Notes: generated by a model from the sequence alone, not told the origin. DNA of 7,282 bases from Bacteroidales bacterium (GCA_003557965.1 PWND01000026.1:1-7282); one strand, 5' to 3'. Positions 1 through 7,049 are shown, counted from the first letter of the stretch. Translations and numbers: made by a program.

Positions 1-2
1 GG

Positions 3-71
3 TATGTGAAATATCAGGAAGCAGAAGAAAAGAAAAATGAGTCAGACCGCAAAGATTTTACCCTCTTTTAG
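3..71 (+). CDS. C-terminal end of an unidentified protein (partial, cut by window edge)
   Basis: Frame 3 is open from the window edge to a TAG stop at 69-71 and gives 22 residues, beginning YVKYQEAEEKKNE and ending DFTLF. The peptide is rich in Glu and Lys and looks like a charged, possibly helical C-terminal tail. The stop lies inside the first of two hairpins, which fits a gene ending at a terminator. The other two forward frames close earlier or look less protein-like. The fragment is too short to assign a family, and it could be a chance open frame. Confidence 0.4.
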   Translation, partial: YVKYQEAEEKKNESDRKDFTLF

Positions 72-76
72 AGGGT
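60..76 (+). terminator. Short hairpin overlapping the partial gene's stop codon
   Basis: ACCCTCT (60-66) pairs with AGAGGGT (70-76) around a TTT loop, giving a 7-bp perfect stem. It covers the TAG stop of the upstream partial frame. No T-run follows directly, so it may act together with the stronger hairpin downstream or be an mRNA 3'-end stabiliser. Confidence 0.35.
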
Positions 77-90
77 TGTATTTCTTAAAG

Positions 91-122
91 CCACCGTCTC
101 TGACGGTGGTCGTTTACTTTTT
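91..122 (+). terminator. GC-rich hairpin with downstream T-rich stretch, probable intrinsic terminator
   Basis: CCACCGTC (91-98) pairs with GACGGTGG (102-109) around a TCT loop. This is an 8-bp perfect, GC-rich stem in otherwise A+T-rich DNA. A T-rich stretch, CGTTTACTTTTT, follows. The hairpin lies 20 nt past the stop of the upstream partial gene and well before the promoter of the aminotransferase, so termination of the upstream transcript is the natural reading. The T-tract starts a few bases late and is interrupted, so the call is moderate. Confidence 0.5.
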
Positions 123-204
123 CTGCAACATTTTTACTGATGGTAGTACTTGCTCATCCTTTCAAAAATAATATTCAAAGATTTTTAAATTATAATAAAA
201 GCTT

Positions 205-212
205 TATATTTG
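205..212 (+). promoter_or_regulatory. Bacteroidota-type -7 promoter element of the aminotransferase gene
   Basis: TATATTTG matches the TAnnTTTG -7 consensus of the Bacteroidota primary sigma factor. Transcription would start near 217-220, leaving an A-rich leader of about 15 nt before the ATG at 234. This spacing is why the in-frame TTG at 210 was rejected as a start: it lies inside the promoter element. No clear TTG-type -33 box is present upstream, only a T-run near 182-186. Confidence 0.6.
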
Positions 213-233
213 CATCAAACCAAAAAAAAAGCT

Positions 234-1433
234 ATGCCAAAAATATCGACAAAAGGGCAGATGATGCCGGAATCGCCCATCAGAAAGCTGGTCCCTTATG
301 CAGAAGGTGCCAAAAAAAGAGGTGTCAAAGTTTACCATCTCAACATCGGACAGCCCGACATTGAGATGCCTCAAATTATGCGGGATACCCTTAAAAATTT
401 TAATGACAAGGTCATTGAGTATAGCCACTCAGCTGGGATACTGTCTTATCGTGAACGATTATGTACCTATTACCAAAAACATGATATTCACATTTCTCCG
501 GATGATATTATCATTGCAGCAGGAGGCTCCGAGGCTATACTTTTCGCTTTTCAAACCTGTCTGAACCCCGAAGATGAAATCATTATTCCGGAACCATTTT
601 ATGCTAATTACAATGGTTTTGCCATCAGTTCAGGAGTAACAGTTAAGCCTATCATTTCTGATATTAAGGATGGTTTCTCATTGCCCCCTATAAGCGCTTT
701 CGAAGAGCTTATTACACCAAAAACTAAGGCCATAATGATATGCAATCCGAGCAACCCAACCGGCTATTTATATTCCAGAGAAGAGTTGGAATCTCTTAAG
801 GAAGTTGTAAAGCGCTATGACTTGTATCTTATGGCTGATGAGGTTTATAGAGAGTTTTGCTACGATGGAACTTCGCACTTTTCTGTTATGAACCTTGAAG
901 GTATTGAAAACAATGTCATACTCATCGACTCTGTTTCAAAGCGCTACAGTGCCTGTGGTGTACGTATTGGTGCCATGATTTCGAAAAATAAAGAAGTTAT
1001 GGCAACAGCATTAAAGTTTGCGCAAGCACGCTTAAGCCCGCCATCCCTCGGGCAGCTGGTCTCAGAAGCTGCTATAGACACCCCCGACGCTTATTTTGAG
1101 ATGGTTATGAATGAATATCTGGACAGAAGAAATATCGTCGTTGAGCTTATCAATAAGATGGAAGGCGCATTTTGTCCTATGCCAAAGGGCGCTTTTTATA
1201 CGGTAGCCAGTTTACCTGTTGATGATACTGATAAGTTTTGCCAATGGCTTCTTGAGGAGTTTCATTACCAAGGGGAGACTCTTATGCTGGCGCCAGCATC
1301 AGGTTTTTACTCTTCTAAAGGAGCAGGTAAAAATGAGGTGCGCATAAGTTATGTGCTTAATGTCGAAGACTTAAAGAAAGCCATGAAATGCCTTGAAGAA
1401 GGGCTTAAAAAGTACCCCGGCCGTACTGTGTAA
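234..1433 (+). CDS. Pyridoxal-phosphate aminotransferase, class I/II (aspartate aminotransferase-like)
   Basis: This 399-residue cytoplasmic enzyme is predicted to move an amino group between an amino acid and a 2-oxo acid using PLP. Fold-type-I landmarks occur in order: NIGQPD (37-42) near the substrate site; GGSEA (97-101), which contacts the cofactor phosphate; NPSNPTG (171-177), with the conserved Asn at 174; ADEVY, with Asp202 for the pyridine nitrogen and Tyr205; SVSKRYSACGVRIG, with Lys236 as the Schiff-base lysine and Arg244 in the phosphate-binding loop; and EVRISY, with Arg370 for the substrate carboxylate. Length and motif order match intact aspartate-aminotransferase-family proteins. 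The exact substrate (aspartate, aromatic or other) cannot be read from sequence, so no symbol is given. The ATG at 234 is chosen over the in-frame TTG at 210 because the TTG lies within the -7 promoter box. There is no Shine-Dalgarno sequence, as is usual in Bacteroidota. The hydrolase gene follows 62 nt downstream on the same strand. Confidence 0.9.
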   Translation: MPKISTKGQMMPESPIRKLVPYAEGAKKRGVKVYHLNIGQPDIEMPQIMRDTLKNFNDKVIEYSHSAGILSYRERLCTYYQKHDIHISPDDIIIAAGGSEAILFAFQTCLNPEDEIIIPEPFYANYNGFAISSGVTVKPIISDIKDGFSLPPISAFEELITPKTKAIMICNPSNPTGYLYSREELESLKEVVKRYDLYLMADEVYREFCYDGTSHFSVMNLEGIENNVILIDSVSKRYSACGVRIGAMISKNKEVMATALKFAQARLSPPSLGQLVSEAAIDTPDAYFEMVMNEYLDRRNIVVELINKMEGAFCPMPKGAFYTVASLPVDDTDKFCQWLLEEFHYQGETLMLAPASGFYSSKGAGKNEVRISYVLNVEDLKKAMKCLEEGLKKYPGRTV

Positions 1434-1495
1434 ATTTATAGTTGCCGCAGACTTAAAAGCCAACGTTTCTTTTGGTTATCCAAAACTATTATAAG

Positions 1496-2800
1496 ATGGC
1501 TGTTTGTGCTTTAAAACATGTAAGAATTGTAGCGCTCCTGTGGATTTGCTTTGCAGGTCTGTTTTTCATTAGCTGCCATAAGAAAGAGTCCATCCCTCAG
1601 GTCAAAGGGCATGTTATTGCTGAAACACATAACATCAAACTGATACGCGTGTGGGGGTCGCATTACGAAAGAGGATTTGCCCAGGGGTATTTGCTGGCAT
1701 CTAATATTAAAAATATTTACGAGGGTTATATCCAACACTTGTTTGGCGCTCATCTGTATAGGGCTGTGGATATAGTTAAAGATGAAAGCCTATTCAAAAT
1801 TGACAGTATTTACCACGACGAGGCTCGTGGTATCGTTGATGGTATCAGCTATGCAGCTGTTGAGATAAAAGATTTTACGCATTACCATGTGCTTATGTCC
1901 AATATTTTTCTCGATATTTTAGGGCTTAGTCAGATGTCAGCACTGCGGGATATGAGAAATCTTTACGGCTGTTCGGTATTAATGAGTTGGGGTAAAAGTA
2001 CATCTGATGCGCCCGAACTTGGCGGTCAATCAATAGTTACGCGCCATCTTGATTGGCCTGTACACGAAGATGTGGTTAGCAACCAGGTAATAGTGGTGCA
2101 CATCCCCGAAGAATCTGATGAACAGCAATGGCTAATGATTGGTTTTGCAGGTCAAATTAGTGTTTTATCAGGTATCAATGAGAAAGGATATGCTGTTTTT
2201 CTGAATATGATGAACAATTATAATGAAAAGCAAATCCCCCTTCCTGATAGACCTTTTGAGCCTCTTGGCTTCGTGCTTAGAAAAGCCATAGAGAAAAAAA
2301 ATACGGACAACCACAAACCAAACAGCATTTATGATATTAAGGCTGCTATCAAACACAATGCGCACGGATATGCAGAAGGCTATATTGTTTCAGCTATCGG
2401 GCCGGTAATAAATGCCGATGATACCATGCCCGGATTTATTGCCGAGCTTGCTCCTACATATCCTTTTATAACTCTGCGAACAATGGATGATGGGGATGGT
2501 ATTCCCGGAACACATTTGTACGCATCCAATACCTCAGTAGGGAGAAAACCTTTTGAGTTCTGTATGAGGTACAATGCCATTAGCCACTATTTACATAGAC
2601 AGCATAGCTTGAATGCTTACAATAGTTGGCATATCATGCGCAGGTATTCAACTTTAGAAAATAATATTCAGTTTATGCAATTTATTCCACATAGCGGATT
2701 GTTAAGAATATCTTTATATCAAAATAATATACCTGCATATCTCAATGATTTTTATATTTTGAATACCCGTCAACTTTTTATAAAAACTTCATTGTTTTAA
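1496..2800 (+). CDS. Lipoprotein of the C45 / acyl-CoA:6-APA acyltransferase-like Ntn-hydrolase family
   Basis: This 434-residue protein starts with a short basic segment and a hydrophobic stretch ending in FFISC. Cys27 is thus a probable lipidation site, placing the protein on the periplasmic side or the cell surface. The mature part fits C45-type Ntn hydrolases, which cleave amide bonds or transfer acyl groups and self-process to expose an N-terminal Cys. An N-terminal segment with GSHYERGFAQG (about 54-64) resembles the start of that fold. GCSVLMSWG supplies the likely nucleophile, Cys159, and TRHLDWP carries the paired Arg183 and Asp186 seen in this superfamily. SGINEKGYAVFLN (about 225-237) matches its Asn-containing strand. 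The substrate is unknown; penicillin-, bile-acid- and ceramide-type amides are only family analogies. The ATG at 1496 is preferred to the TTG at 1472 because it gives a compact signal peptide. No clear terminator separates it from the aminotransferase, so co-transcription is possible. Confidence 0.75.
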   Translation: MAVCALKHVRIVALLWICFAGLFFISCHKKESIPQVKGHVIAETHNIKLIRVWGSHYERGFAQGYLLASNIKNIYEGYIQHLFGAHLYRAVDIVKDESLFKIDSIYHDEARGIVDGISYAAVEIKDFTHYHVLMSNIFLDILGLSQMSALRDMRNLYGCSVLMSWGKSTSDAPELGGQSIVTRHLDWPVHEDVVSNQVIVVHIPEESDEQQWLMIGFAGQISVLSGINEKGYAVFLNMMNNYNEKQIPLPDRPFEPLGFVLRKAIEKKNTDNHKPNSIYDIKAAIKHNAHGYAEGYIVSAIGPVINADDTMPGFIAELAPTYPFITLRTMDDGDGIPGTHLYASNTSVGRKPFEFCMRYNAISHYLHRQHSLNAYNSWHIMRRYSTLENNIQFMQFIPHSGLLRISLYQNNIPAYLNDFYILNTRQLFIKTSLF

Positions 2801-2941
2801 ATTAGCTGATTTTTTAAAATACAGCTTCGAAAATACTTGTAAATGACTTAAATTCAATGTGTAGTAATATTTAATAATATGGTCAAAATATTTTATATAC
2901 TTTTGTAAAAAAATATTGAGCATAGTAGCTTATTTTTGATA
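2801..2941 (+). other. A+T-rich intergenic leader region
   Basis: This 141-bp stretch between the hydrolase stop and the third gene's start is very A+T-rich and has no credible coding frame. It holds one good -7 promoter element at 2898-2905. An imperfect stem (AGCTG at 2804-2808 with CAGCT at 2822-2826, around a T/A-rich loop) could be a weak terminator for the hydrolase gene, but it is too weak to call. The separate promoter suggests that the third gene starts a new transcription unit. Confidence 0.5.
2898..2905 (+). promoter_or_regulatory. Bacteroidota-type -7 promoter element of the receiver/sugar-transferase-like gene
   Basis: TACTTTTG matches the TAnnTTTG -7 consensus. Transcription would start near 2911, giving a leader of roughly 30 nt before the ATG at 2942. 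No clear -33 box is visible in the very A+T-rich upstream DNA, so the call rests on the -7 box and its position. Confidence 0.5.
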
Positions 2942-3694
2942 ATGCTTGTGACAAGAATACTCATTTTAGAAGAGAATAATTGCCTGTCGGGGTCTATAAA
3001 AAATGTTTTGAAAGACAACTGCTATGAGTCTGTAGAATTGGTAGAAACAAAAAAACAGACCTTAGAGCTTATTGAAAATAATTTGGTTGATATAGCAATG
3101 ATTGTCATTCCCATTGGTGAGAATGGTGAAATGTTTGGTTTTTTAGAAAGTATTAAAACCCAACACCAGATTCCTTTGGTTTTATGTTTTGAGAACCTGA
3201 CTATGCATGCTTATGAAGTCATGGCATCATTAAAACCCGCCGGATATCTTATAAAGCCTTTCAAAAACGACAAACTGCTCAGCATCATTAAGGATGTATG
3301 CCAAAAAGACCACGATAACAATTTCGGGCAAAAAACTCTAAAAGAGAAAGTCTTTCCTGAAGTTTATAAGGCTCTGGATAAGCGAAAGTTTCATTTTGTA
3401 GCACCCTATCTAAGCGATAGAGATAAAACATTGGTCTTATCTGAATCAAACTACACCCAAATAGAAAGCGAGCCTAAGAGCACTTATGATGTTATAATAA
3501 ACCTCATTAAAACGAATAATTTACGCCGCATTAACAAATACTTAGAATCTGTTAATGAGAAACTGCCAAATGGGGGCTACTATATTGGTTATGCCGAAAC
3601 CAAAGGCTTGAGAAAAAAAATGATTTTCACAAAATACCCTATAGGGTATTTTGTGAAAATCATTTTTTTTCTCAAGCCTTTGGTTTCGGCATAA
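2942..3694 (+). CDS. Degenerate receiver domain fused to sugar-transferase N-terminal region; 3' end lost at palindrome centre
   Basis: Only residues 1-233 (to base 3641) are likely genuine. The last 17 residues and the TAA at 3692 come from the mirror strand. Residues 4-120 look like a response-regulator receiver: strand TRILILEEN with acidic Glu10/Glu11, strand DIAMIVIPIG, strand IPLVLCF, and GYLIKPF with the conserved Lys105. The usual phospho-Asp position is Val55 and the usual Ser/Thr position is Phe83, so it is probably not phosphorylated. Residues 140-233 (INLIKTNNLRRINKYLESVN, then LPNGGYYIGYAETKGLRKK and a KYP motif) resemble the segment before the membrane-anchored catalytic domain in Bacteroidota sugar transferases. 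Those enzymes load a sugar-1-phosphate onto polyprenyl phosphate to begin exopolysaccharide or O-antigen repeat units. The catalytic domain is missing. The ATG at 2942 fits better than the TTG at 2936, because the receiver's first strand follows it directly. The sugar-transferase link is from memory of the family and is moderately sure. Confidence 0.65.
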   Translation: MLVTRILILEENNCLSGSIKNVLKDNCYESVELVETKKQTLELIENNLVDIAMIVIPIGENGEMFGFLESIKTQHQIPLVLCFENLTMHAYEVMASLKPAGYLIKPFKNDKLLSIIKDVCQKDHDNNFGQKTLKEKVFPEVYKALDKRKFHFVAPYLSDRDKTLVLSESNYTQIESEPKSTYDVIINLIKTNNLRRINKYLESVNEKLPNGGYYIGYAETKGLRKKMIFTKYPIGYFVKIIFFLKPLVSA

Positions 3695-4341
3695 CCAATA
3701 TAGTAGCCCCCATTTGGCAGTTTCTCATTAACAGATTCTAAGTATTTGTTAATGCGGCGTAAATTATTCGTTTTAATGAGGTTTATTATAACATCATAAG
3801 TGCTCTTAGGCTCGCTTTCTATTTGGGTGTAGTTTGATTCAGATAAGACCAATGTTTTATCTCTATCGCTTAGATAGGGTGCTACAAAATGAAACTTTCG
3901 CTTATCCAGAGCCTTATAAACTTCAGGAAAGACTTTCTCTTTTAGAGTTTTTTGCCCGAAATTGTTATCGTGGTCTTTTTGGCATACATCCTTAATGATG
4001 CTGAGCAGTTTGTCGTTTTTGAAAGGCTTTATAAGATATCCGGCGGGTTTTAATGATGCCATGACTTCATAAGCATGCATAGTCAGGTTCTCAAAACATA
4101 AAACCAAAGGAATCTGGTGTTGGGTTTTAATACTTTCTAAAAAACCAAACATTTCACCATTCTCACCAATGGGAATGACAATCATTGCTATATCAACCAA
4201 ATTATTTTCAATAAGCTCTAAGGTCTGTTTTTTTGTTTCTACCAATTCTACAGACTCATAGCAGTTGTCTTTCAAAACATTTTTTATAGACCCCGACAGG
4301 CAATTATTCTCTTCTAAAATGAGTATTCTTGTCACAAGCAT
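3589..4341 (-). CDS. Mirror copy of the truncated receiver/sugar-transferase-like gene
   Basis: This frame is identical to the one at 2942-3694 on the other strand, with its ATG at 4341-4339. It runs toward the centre and overlaps its partner convergently over 3589-3694. That overlap exists only because each frame reads through the axis into the other arm. Residues 1-233, ending at base 3642, carry the degenerate receiver and the sugar-transferase-like segment; the last 17 residues are junction-derived. It should not be counted as a second gene unless the palindrome is confirmed. Confidence 0.55.
   Translation of the reverse strand: MLVTRILILEENNCLSGSIKNVLKDNCYESVELVETKKQTLELIENNLVDIAMIVIPIGENGEMFGFLESIKTQHQIPLVLCFENLTMHAYEVMASLKPAGYLIKPFKNDKLLSIIKDVCQKDHDNNFGQKTLKEKVFPEVYKALDKRKFHFVAPYLSDRDKTLVLSESNYTQIESEPKSTYDVIINLIKTNNLRRINKYLESVNEKLPNGGYYIGYAETKGLRKKMIFTKYPIGYFVKIIFFLKPLVSA
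3631..3652. other. Spacer-free centre of the palindrome (probable artefactual junction)
   Basis: The symmetry axis lies between 3641 and 3642, within AATACCCTATAGGGTATT. The two arms meet with no unpaired base. The axis falls inside an open reading frame, after the codons for Lys-Tyr-Pro (residues 231-233 of the receiver/sugar-transferase-like protein). A short natural palindrome here, such as TACCCTATAGGGTA, could have allowed strand fold-back or made an assembler switch strands. That cause is inferred; the axis itself is seen directly. A perfect spacer-free palindrome of this size is normally unstable in bacteria that carry SbcCD-type hairpin nucleases. Confidence 0.85.
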
Positions 4342-4377
4342 TATCAAAAATAAGCTACTATGCTCAATATTTTTTTA

Positions 4378-4385
4378 CAAAAGTA
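4378..4385 (-). promoter_or_regulatory. Mirror copy of the receiver-gene -7 promoter element
   Basis: This is TACTTTTG on the minus strand, the mirror of the element at 2898-2905. It sits at the same distance upstream of the minus-strand ATG at 4341. Confidence 0.45.
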
Positions 4386-4482
4386 TATAAAATATTTTGA
4401 CCATATTATTAAATATTACTACACATTGAATTTAAGTCATTTACAAGTATTTTCGAAGCTGTATTTTAAAAAATCAGCTAAT

Positions 4483-5787
4483 TTAAAACAATGAAGTTTT
4501 TATAAAAAGTTGACGGGTATTCAAAATATAAAAATCATTGAGATATGCAGGTATATTATTTTGATATAAAGATATTCTTAACAATCCGCTATGTGGAATA
4601 AATTGCATAAACTGAATATTATTTTCTAAAGTTGAATACCTGCGCATGATATGCCAACTATTGTAAGCATTCAAGCTATGCTGTCTATGTAAATAGTGGC
4701 TAATGGCATTGTACCTCATACAGAACTCAAAAGGTTTTCTCCCTACTGAGGTATTGGATGCGTACAAATGTGTTCCGGGAATACCATCCCCATCATCCAT
4801 TGTTCGCAGAGTTATAAAAGGATATGTAGGAGCAAGCTCGGCAATAAATCCGGGCATGGTATCATCGGCATTTATTACCGGCCCGATAGCTGAAACAATA
4901 TAGCCTTCTGCATATCCGTGCGCATTGTGTTTGATAGCAGCCTTAATATCATAAATGCTGTTTGGTTTGTGGTTGTCCGTATTTTTTTTCTCTATGGCTT
5001 TTCTAAGCACGAAGCCAAGAGGCTCAAAAGGTCTATCAGGAAGGGGGATTTGCTTTTCATTATAATTGTTCATCATATTCAGAAAAACAGCATATCCTTT
5101 CTCATTGATACCTGATAAAACACTAATTTGACCTGCAAAACCAATCATTAGCCATTGCTGTTCATCAGATTCTTCGGGGATGTGCACCACTATTACCTGG
5201 TTGCTAACCACATCTTCGTGTACAGGCCAATCAAGATGGCGCGTAACTATTGATTGACCGCCAAGTTCGGGCGCATCAGATGTACTTTTACCCCAACTCA
5301 TTAATACCGAACAGCCGTAAAGATTTCTCATATCCCGCAGTGCTGACATCTGACTAAGCCCTAAAATATCGAGAAAAATATTGGACATAAGCACATGGTA
5401 ATGCGTAAAATCTTTTATCTCAACAGCTGCATAGCTGATACCATCAACGATACCACGAGCCTCGTCGTGGTAAATACTGTCAATTTTGAATAGGCTTTCA
5501 TCTTTAACTATATCCACAGCCCTATACAGATGAGCGCCAAACAAGTGTTGGATATAACCCTCGTAAATATTTTTAATATTAGATGCCAGCAAATACCCCT
5601 GGGCAAATCCTCTTTCGTAATGCGACCCCCACACGCGTATCAGTTTGATGTTATGTGTTTCAGCAATAACATGCCCTTTGACCTGAGGGATGGACTCTTT
5701 CTTATGGCAGCTAATGAAAAACAGACCTGCAAAGCAAATCCACAGGAGCGCTACAATTCTTACATGTTTTAAAGCACAAACAGCCAT
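4483..5787 (-). CDS. Mirror copy of the C45-family Ntn-hydrolase lipoprotein gene
   Basis: It encodes a protein identical to that of 1496-2800 and keeps every landmark: lipobox Cys27, the GCS nucleophile Cys159, Arg183 and Asp186 of the TRHLDWP motif, and the SGINEKGY strand. No synonymous or other difference was seen, as expected if both arms derive from one template. The functional reading and its limits are those of the left-arm gene. Confidence 0.7.
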   Translation of the reverse strand: MAVCALKHVRIVALLWICFAGLFFISCHKKESIPQVKGHVIAETHNIKLIRVWGSHYERGFAQGYLLASNIKNIYEGYIQHLFGAHLYRAVDIVKDESLFKIDSIYHDEARGIVDGISYAAVEIKDFTHYHVLMSNIFLDILGLSQMSALRDMRNLYGCSVLMSWGKSTSDAPELGGQSIVTRHLDWPVHEDVVSNQVIVVHIPEESDEQQWLMIGFAGQISVLSGINEKGYAVFLNMMNNYNEKQIPLPDRPFEPLGFVLRKAIEKKNTDNHKPNSIYDIKAAIKHNAHGYAEGYIVSAIGPVINADDTMPGFIAELAPTYPFITLRTMDDGDGIPGTHLYASNTSVGRKPFEFCMRYNAISHYLHRQHSLNAYNSWHIMRRYSTLENNIQFMQFIPHSGLLRISLYQNNIPAYLNDFYILNTRQLFIKTSLF

Positions 5788-5849
5788 CTTATAATAGTTT
5801 TGGATAACCAAAAGAAACGTTGGCTTTTAAGTCTGCGGCAACTATAAAT

Positions 5850-7049
5850 TTACACAGTACGGCCGGGGTACTTTTTAAGCCCTTCTTCAAGGCATTTCAT
5901 GGCTTTCTTTAAGTCTTCGACATTAAGCACATAACTTATGCGCACCTCATTTTTACCTGCTCCTTTAGAAGAGTAAAAACCTGATGCTGGCGCCAGCATA
6001 AGAGTCTCCCCTTGGTAATGAAACTCCTCAAGAAGCCATTGGCAAAACTTATCAGTATCATCAACAGGTAAACTGGCTACCGTATAAAAAGCGCCCTTTG
6101 GCATAGGACAAAATGCGCCTTCCATCTTATTGATAAGCTCAACGACGATATTTCTTCTGTCCAGATATTCATTCATAACCATCTCAAAATAAGCGTCGGG
6201 GGTGTCTATAGCAGCTTCTGAGACCAGCTGCCCGAGGGATGGCGGGCTTAAGCGTGCTTGCGCAAACTTTAATGCTGTTGCCATAACTTCTTTATTTTTC
6301 GAAATCATGGCACCAATACGTACACCACAGGCACTGTAGCGCTTTGAAACAGAGTCGATGAGTATGACATTGTTTTCAATACCTTCAAGGTTCATAACAG
6401 AAAAGTGCGAAGTTCCATCGTAGCAAAACTCTCTATAAACCTCATCAGCCATAAGATACAAGTCATAGCGCTTTACAACTTCCTTAAGAGATTCCAACTC
6501 TTCTCTGGAATATAAATAGCCGGTTGGGTTGCTCGGATTGCATATCATTATGGCCTTAGTTTTTGGTGTAATAAGCTCTTCGAAAGCGCTTATAGGGGGC
6601 AATGAGAAACCATCCTTAATATCAGAAATGATAGGCTTAACTGTTACTCCTGAACTGATGGCAAAACCATTGTAATTAGCATAAAATGGTTCCGGAATAA
6701 TGATTTCATCTTCGGGGTTCAGACAGGTTTGAAAAGCGAAAAGTATAGCCTCGGAGCCTCCTGCTGCAATGATAATATCATCCGGAGAAATGTGAATATC
6801 ATGTTTTTGGTAATAGGTACATAATCGTTCACGATAAGACAGTATCCCAGCTGAGTGGCTATACTCAATGACCTTGTCATTAAAATTTTTAAGGGTATCC
6901 CGCATAATTTGAGGCATCTCAATGTCGGGCTGTCCGATGTTGAGATGGTAAACTTTGACACCTCTTTTTTTGGCACCTTCTGCATAAGGGACCAGCTTTC
7001 TGATGGGCGATTCCGGCATCATCTGCCCTTTTGTCGATATTTTTGGCAT
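5850..7049 (-). CDS. Mirror copy of the PLP aminotransferase gene
   Basis: It encodes a 399-residue protein identical to that of 234-1433, with Schiff-base Lys236, Asp202, Asn174 and Arg370 all retained. The ATG is at 7049-7047, with the same A-rich leader and -7 element upstream on the minus strand. It is probably the same genomic gene represented twice. Confidence 0.85.
   Translation of the reverse strand: MPKISTKGQMMPESPIRKLVPYAEGAKKRGVKVYHLNIGQPDIEMPQIMRDTLKNFNDKVIEYSHSAGILSYRERLCTYYQKHDIHISPDDIIIAAGGSEAILFAFQTCLNPEDEIIIPEPFYANYNGFAISSGVTVKPIISDIKDGFSLPPISAFEELITPKTKAIMICNPSNPTGYLYSREELESLKEVVKRYDLYLMADEVYREFCYDGTSHFSVMNLEGIENNVILIDSVSKRYSACGVRIGAMISKNKEVMATALKFAQARLSPPSLGQLVSEAAIDTPDAYFEMVMNEYLDRRNIVVELINKMEGAFCPMPKGAFYTVASLPVDDTDKFCQWLLEEFHYQGETLMLAPASGFYSSKGAGKNEVRISYVLNVEDLKKAMKCLEEGLKKYPGRTV

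Larger units (their letters stand above)
1..3641 (+). repeat. Left arm of a window-spanning perfect inverted repeat
   Basis: This half is the exact reverse complement of 3642-7282. The first bases GGTATGTGAAATATC match the last bases GATATTTCACATACC. Each long reading frame on this strand has an identical-length, identical-sequence partner on the other strand at mirrored coordinates. The arms share both outer ends and have no spacer. No transposase, terminal repeat or target duplication marks the arm, so it is not a recognisable mobile element. The absence of any divergence between arms favours a single template read twice over an old duplication. Confidence 0.97.

Noticed and set aside
140..564. 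Short overlapping frames on both strands around the start of the aminotransferase (140-364, 204-428, 298-564)
   Set aside because: They overlap a clearly conserved enzyme or its promoter, have no family resemblance, and are shadows. Their mirror copies at 6719-7143 are rejected for the same reason.
1467..1474. Possible -7 promoter box TTCTTTTG before the hydrolase gene
   Set aside because: It departs from TAnnTTTG at the conserved A, and the adjacent 62-nt gap can be explained by transcription from the aminotransferase promoter.
1470..1485. Stem TTTTGG / CCAAAA between the aminotransferase and hydrolase genes
   Set aside because: It is a 6-bp A/T-rich stem with no T-tract, too weak to be a terminator. 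It also lies just upstream of the hydrolase ATG, so the genes may still be co-transcribed.
1511..2580. Minus-strand short frames inside the hydrolase gene (1511-1753, 2168-2365, 2380-2580) and their mirrors
   Set aside because: They are antisense to a motif-bearing protein and show no independent start signals or recognisable protein features.
2804..2826. Possible terminator AGCTG...CAGCT after the hydrolase gene
   Set aside because: The outer stem is only 5 bp, followed by mismatches and an A/T-rich loop, and there is no clean T-run after it.
3600..3683. Hairpin telomere of a linear replicon
   Set aside because: Size and symmetry would allow it, but no protelomerase, replication gene or known telomere motif is present, and the axis interrupts what looks like a conserved reading frame.
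3589..3694. A convergent overlapping gene pair with possible antisense regulation
   Set aside because: The overlap arises only because each frame reads through the palindrome axis into the mirror arm. It is not evidence of natural antisense control.
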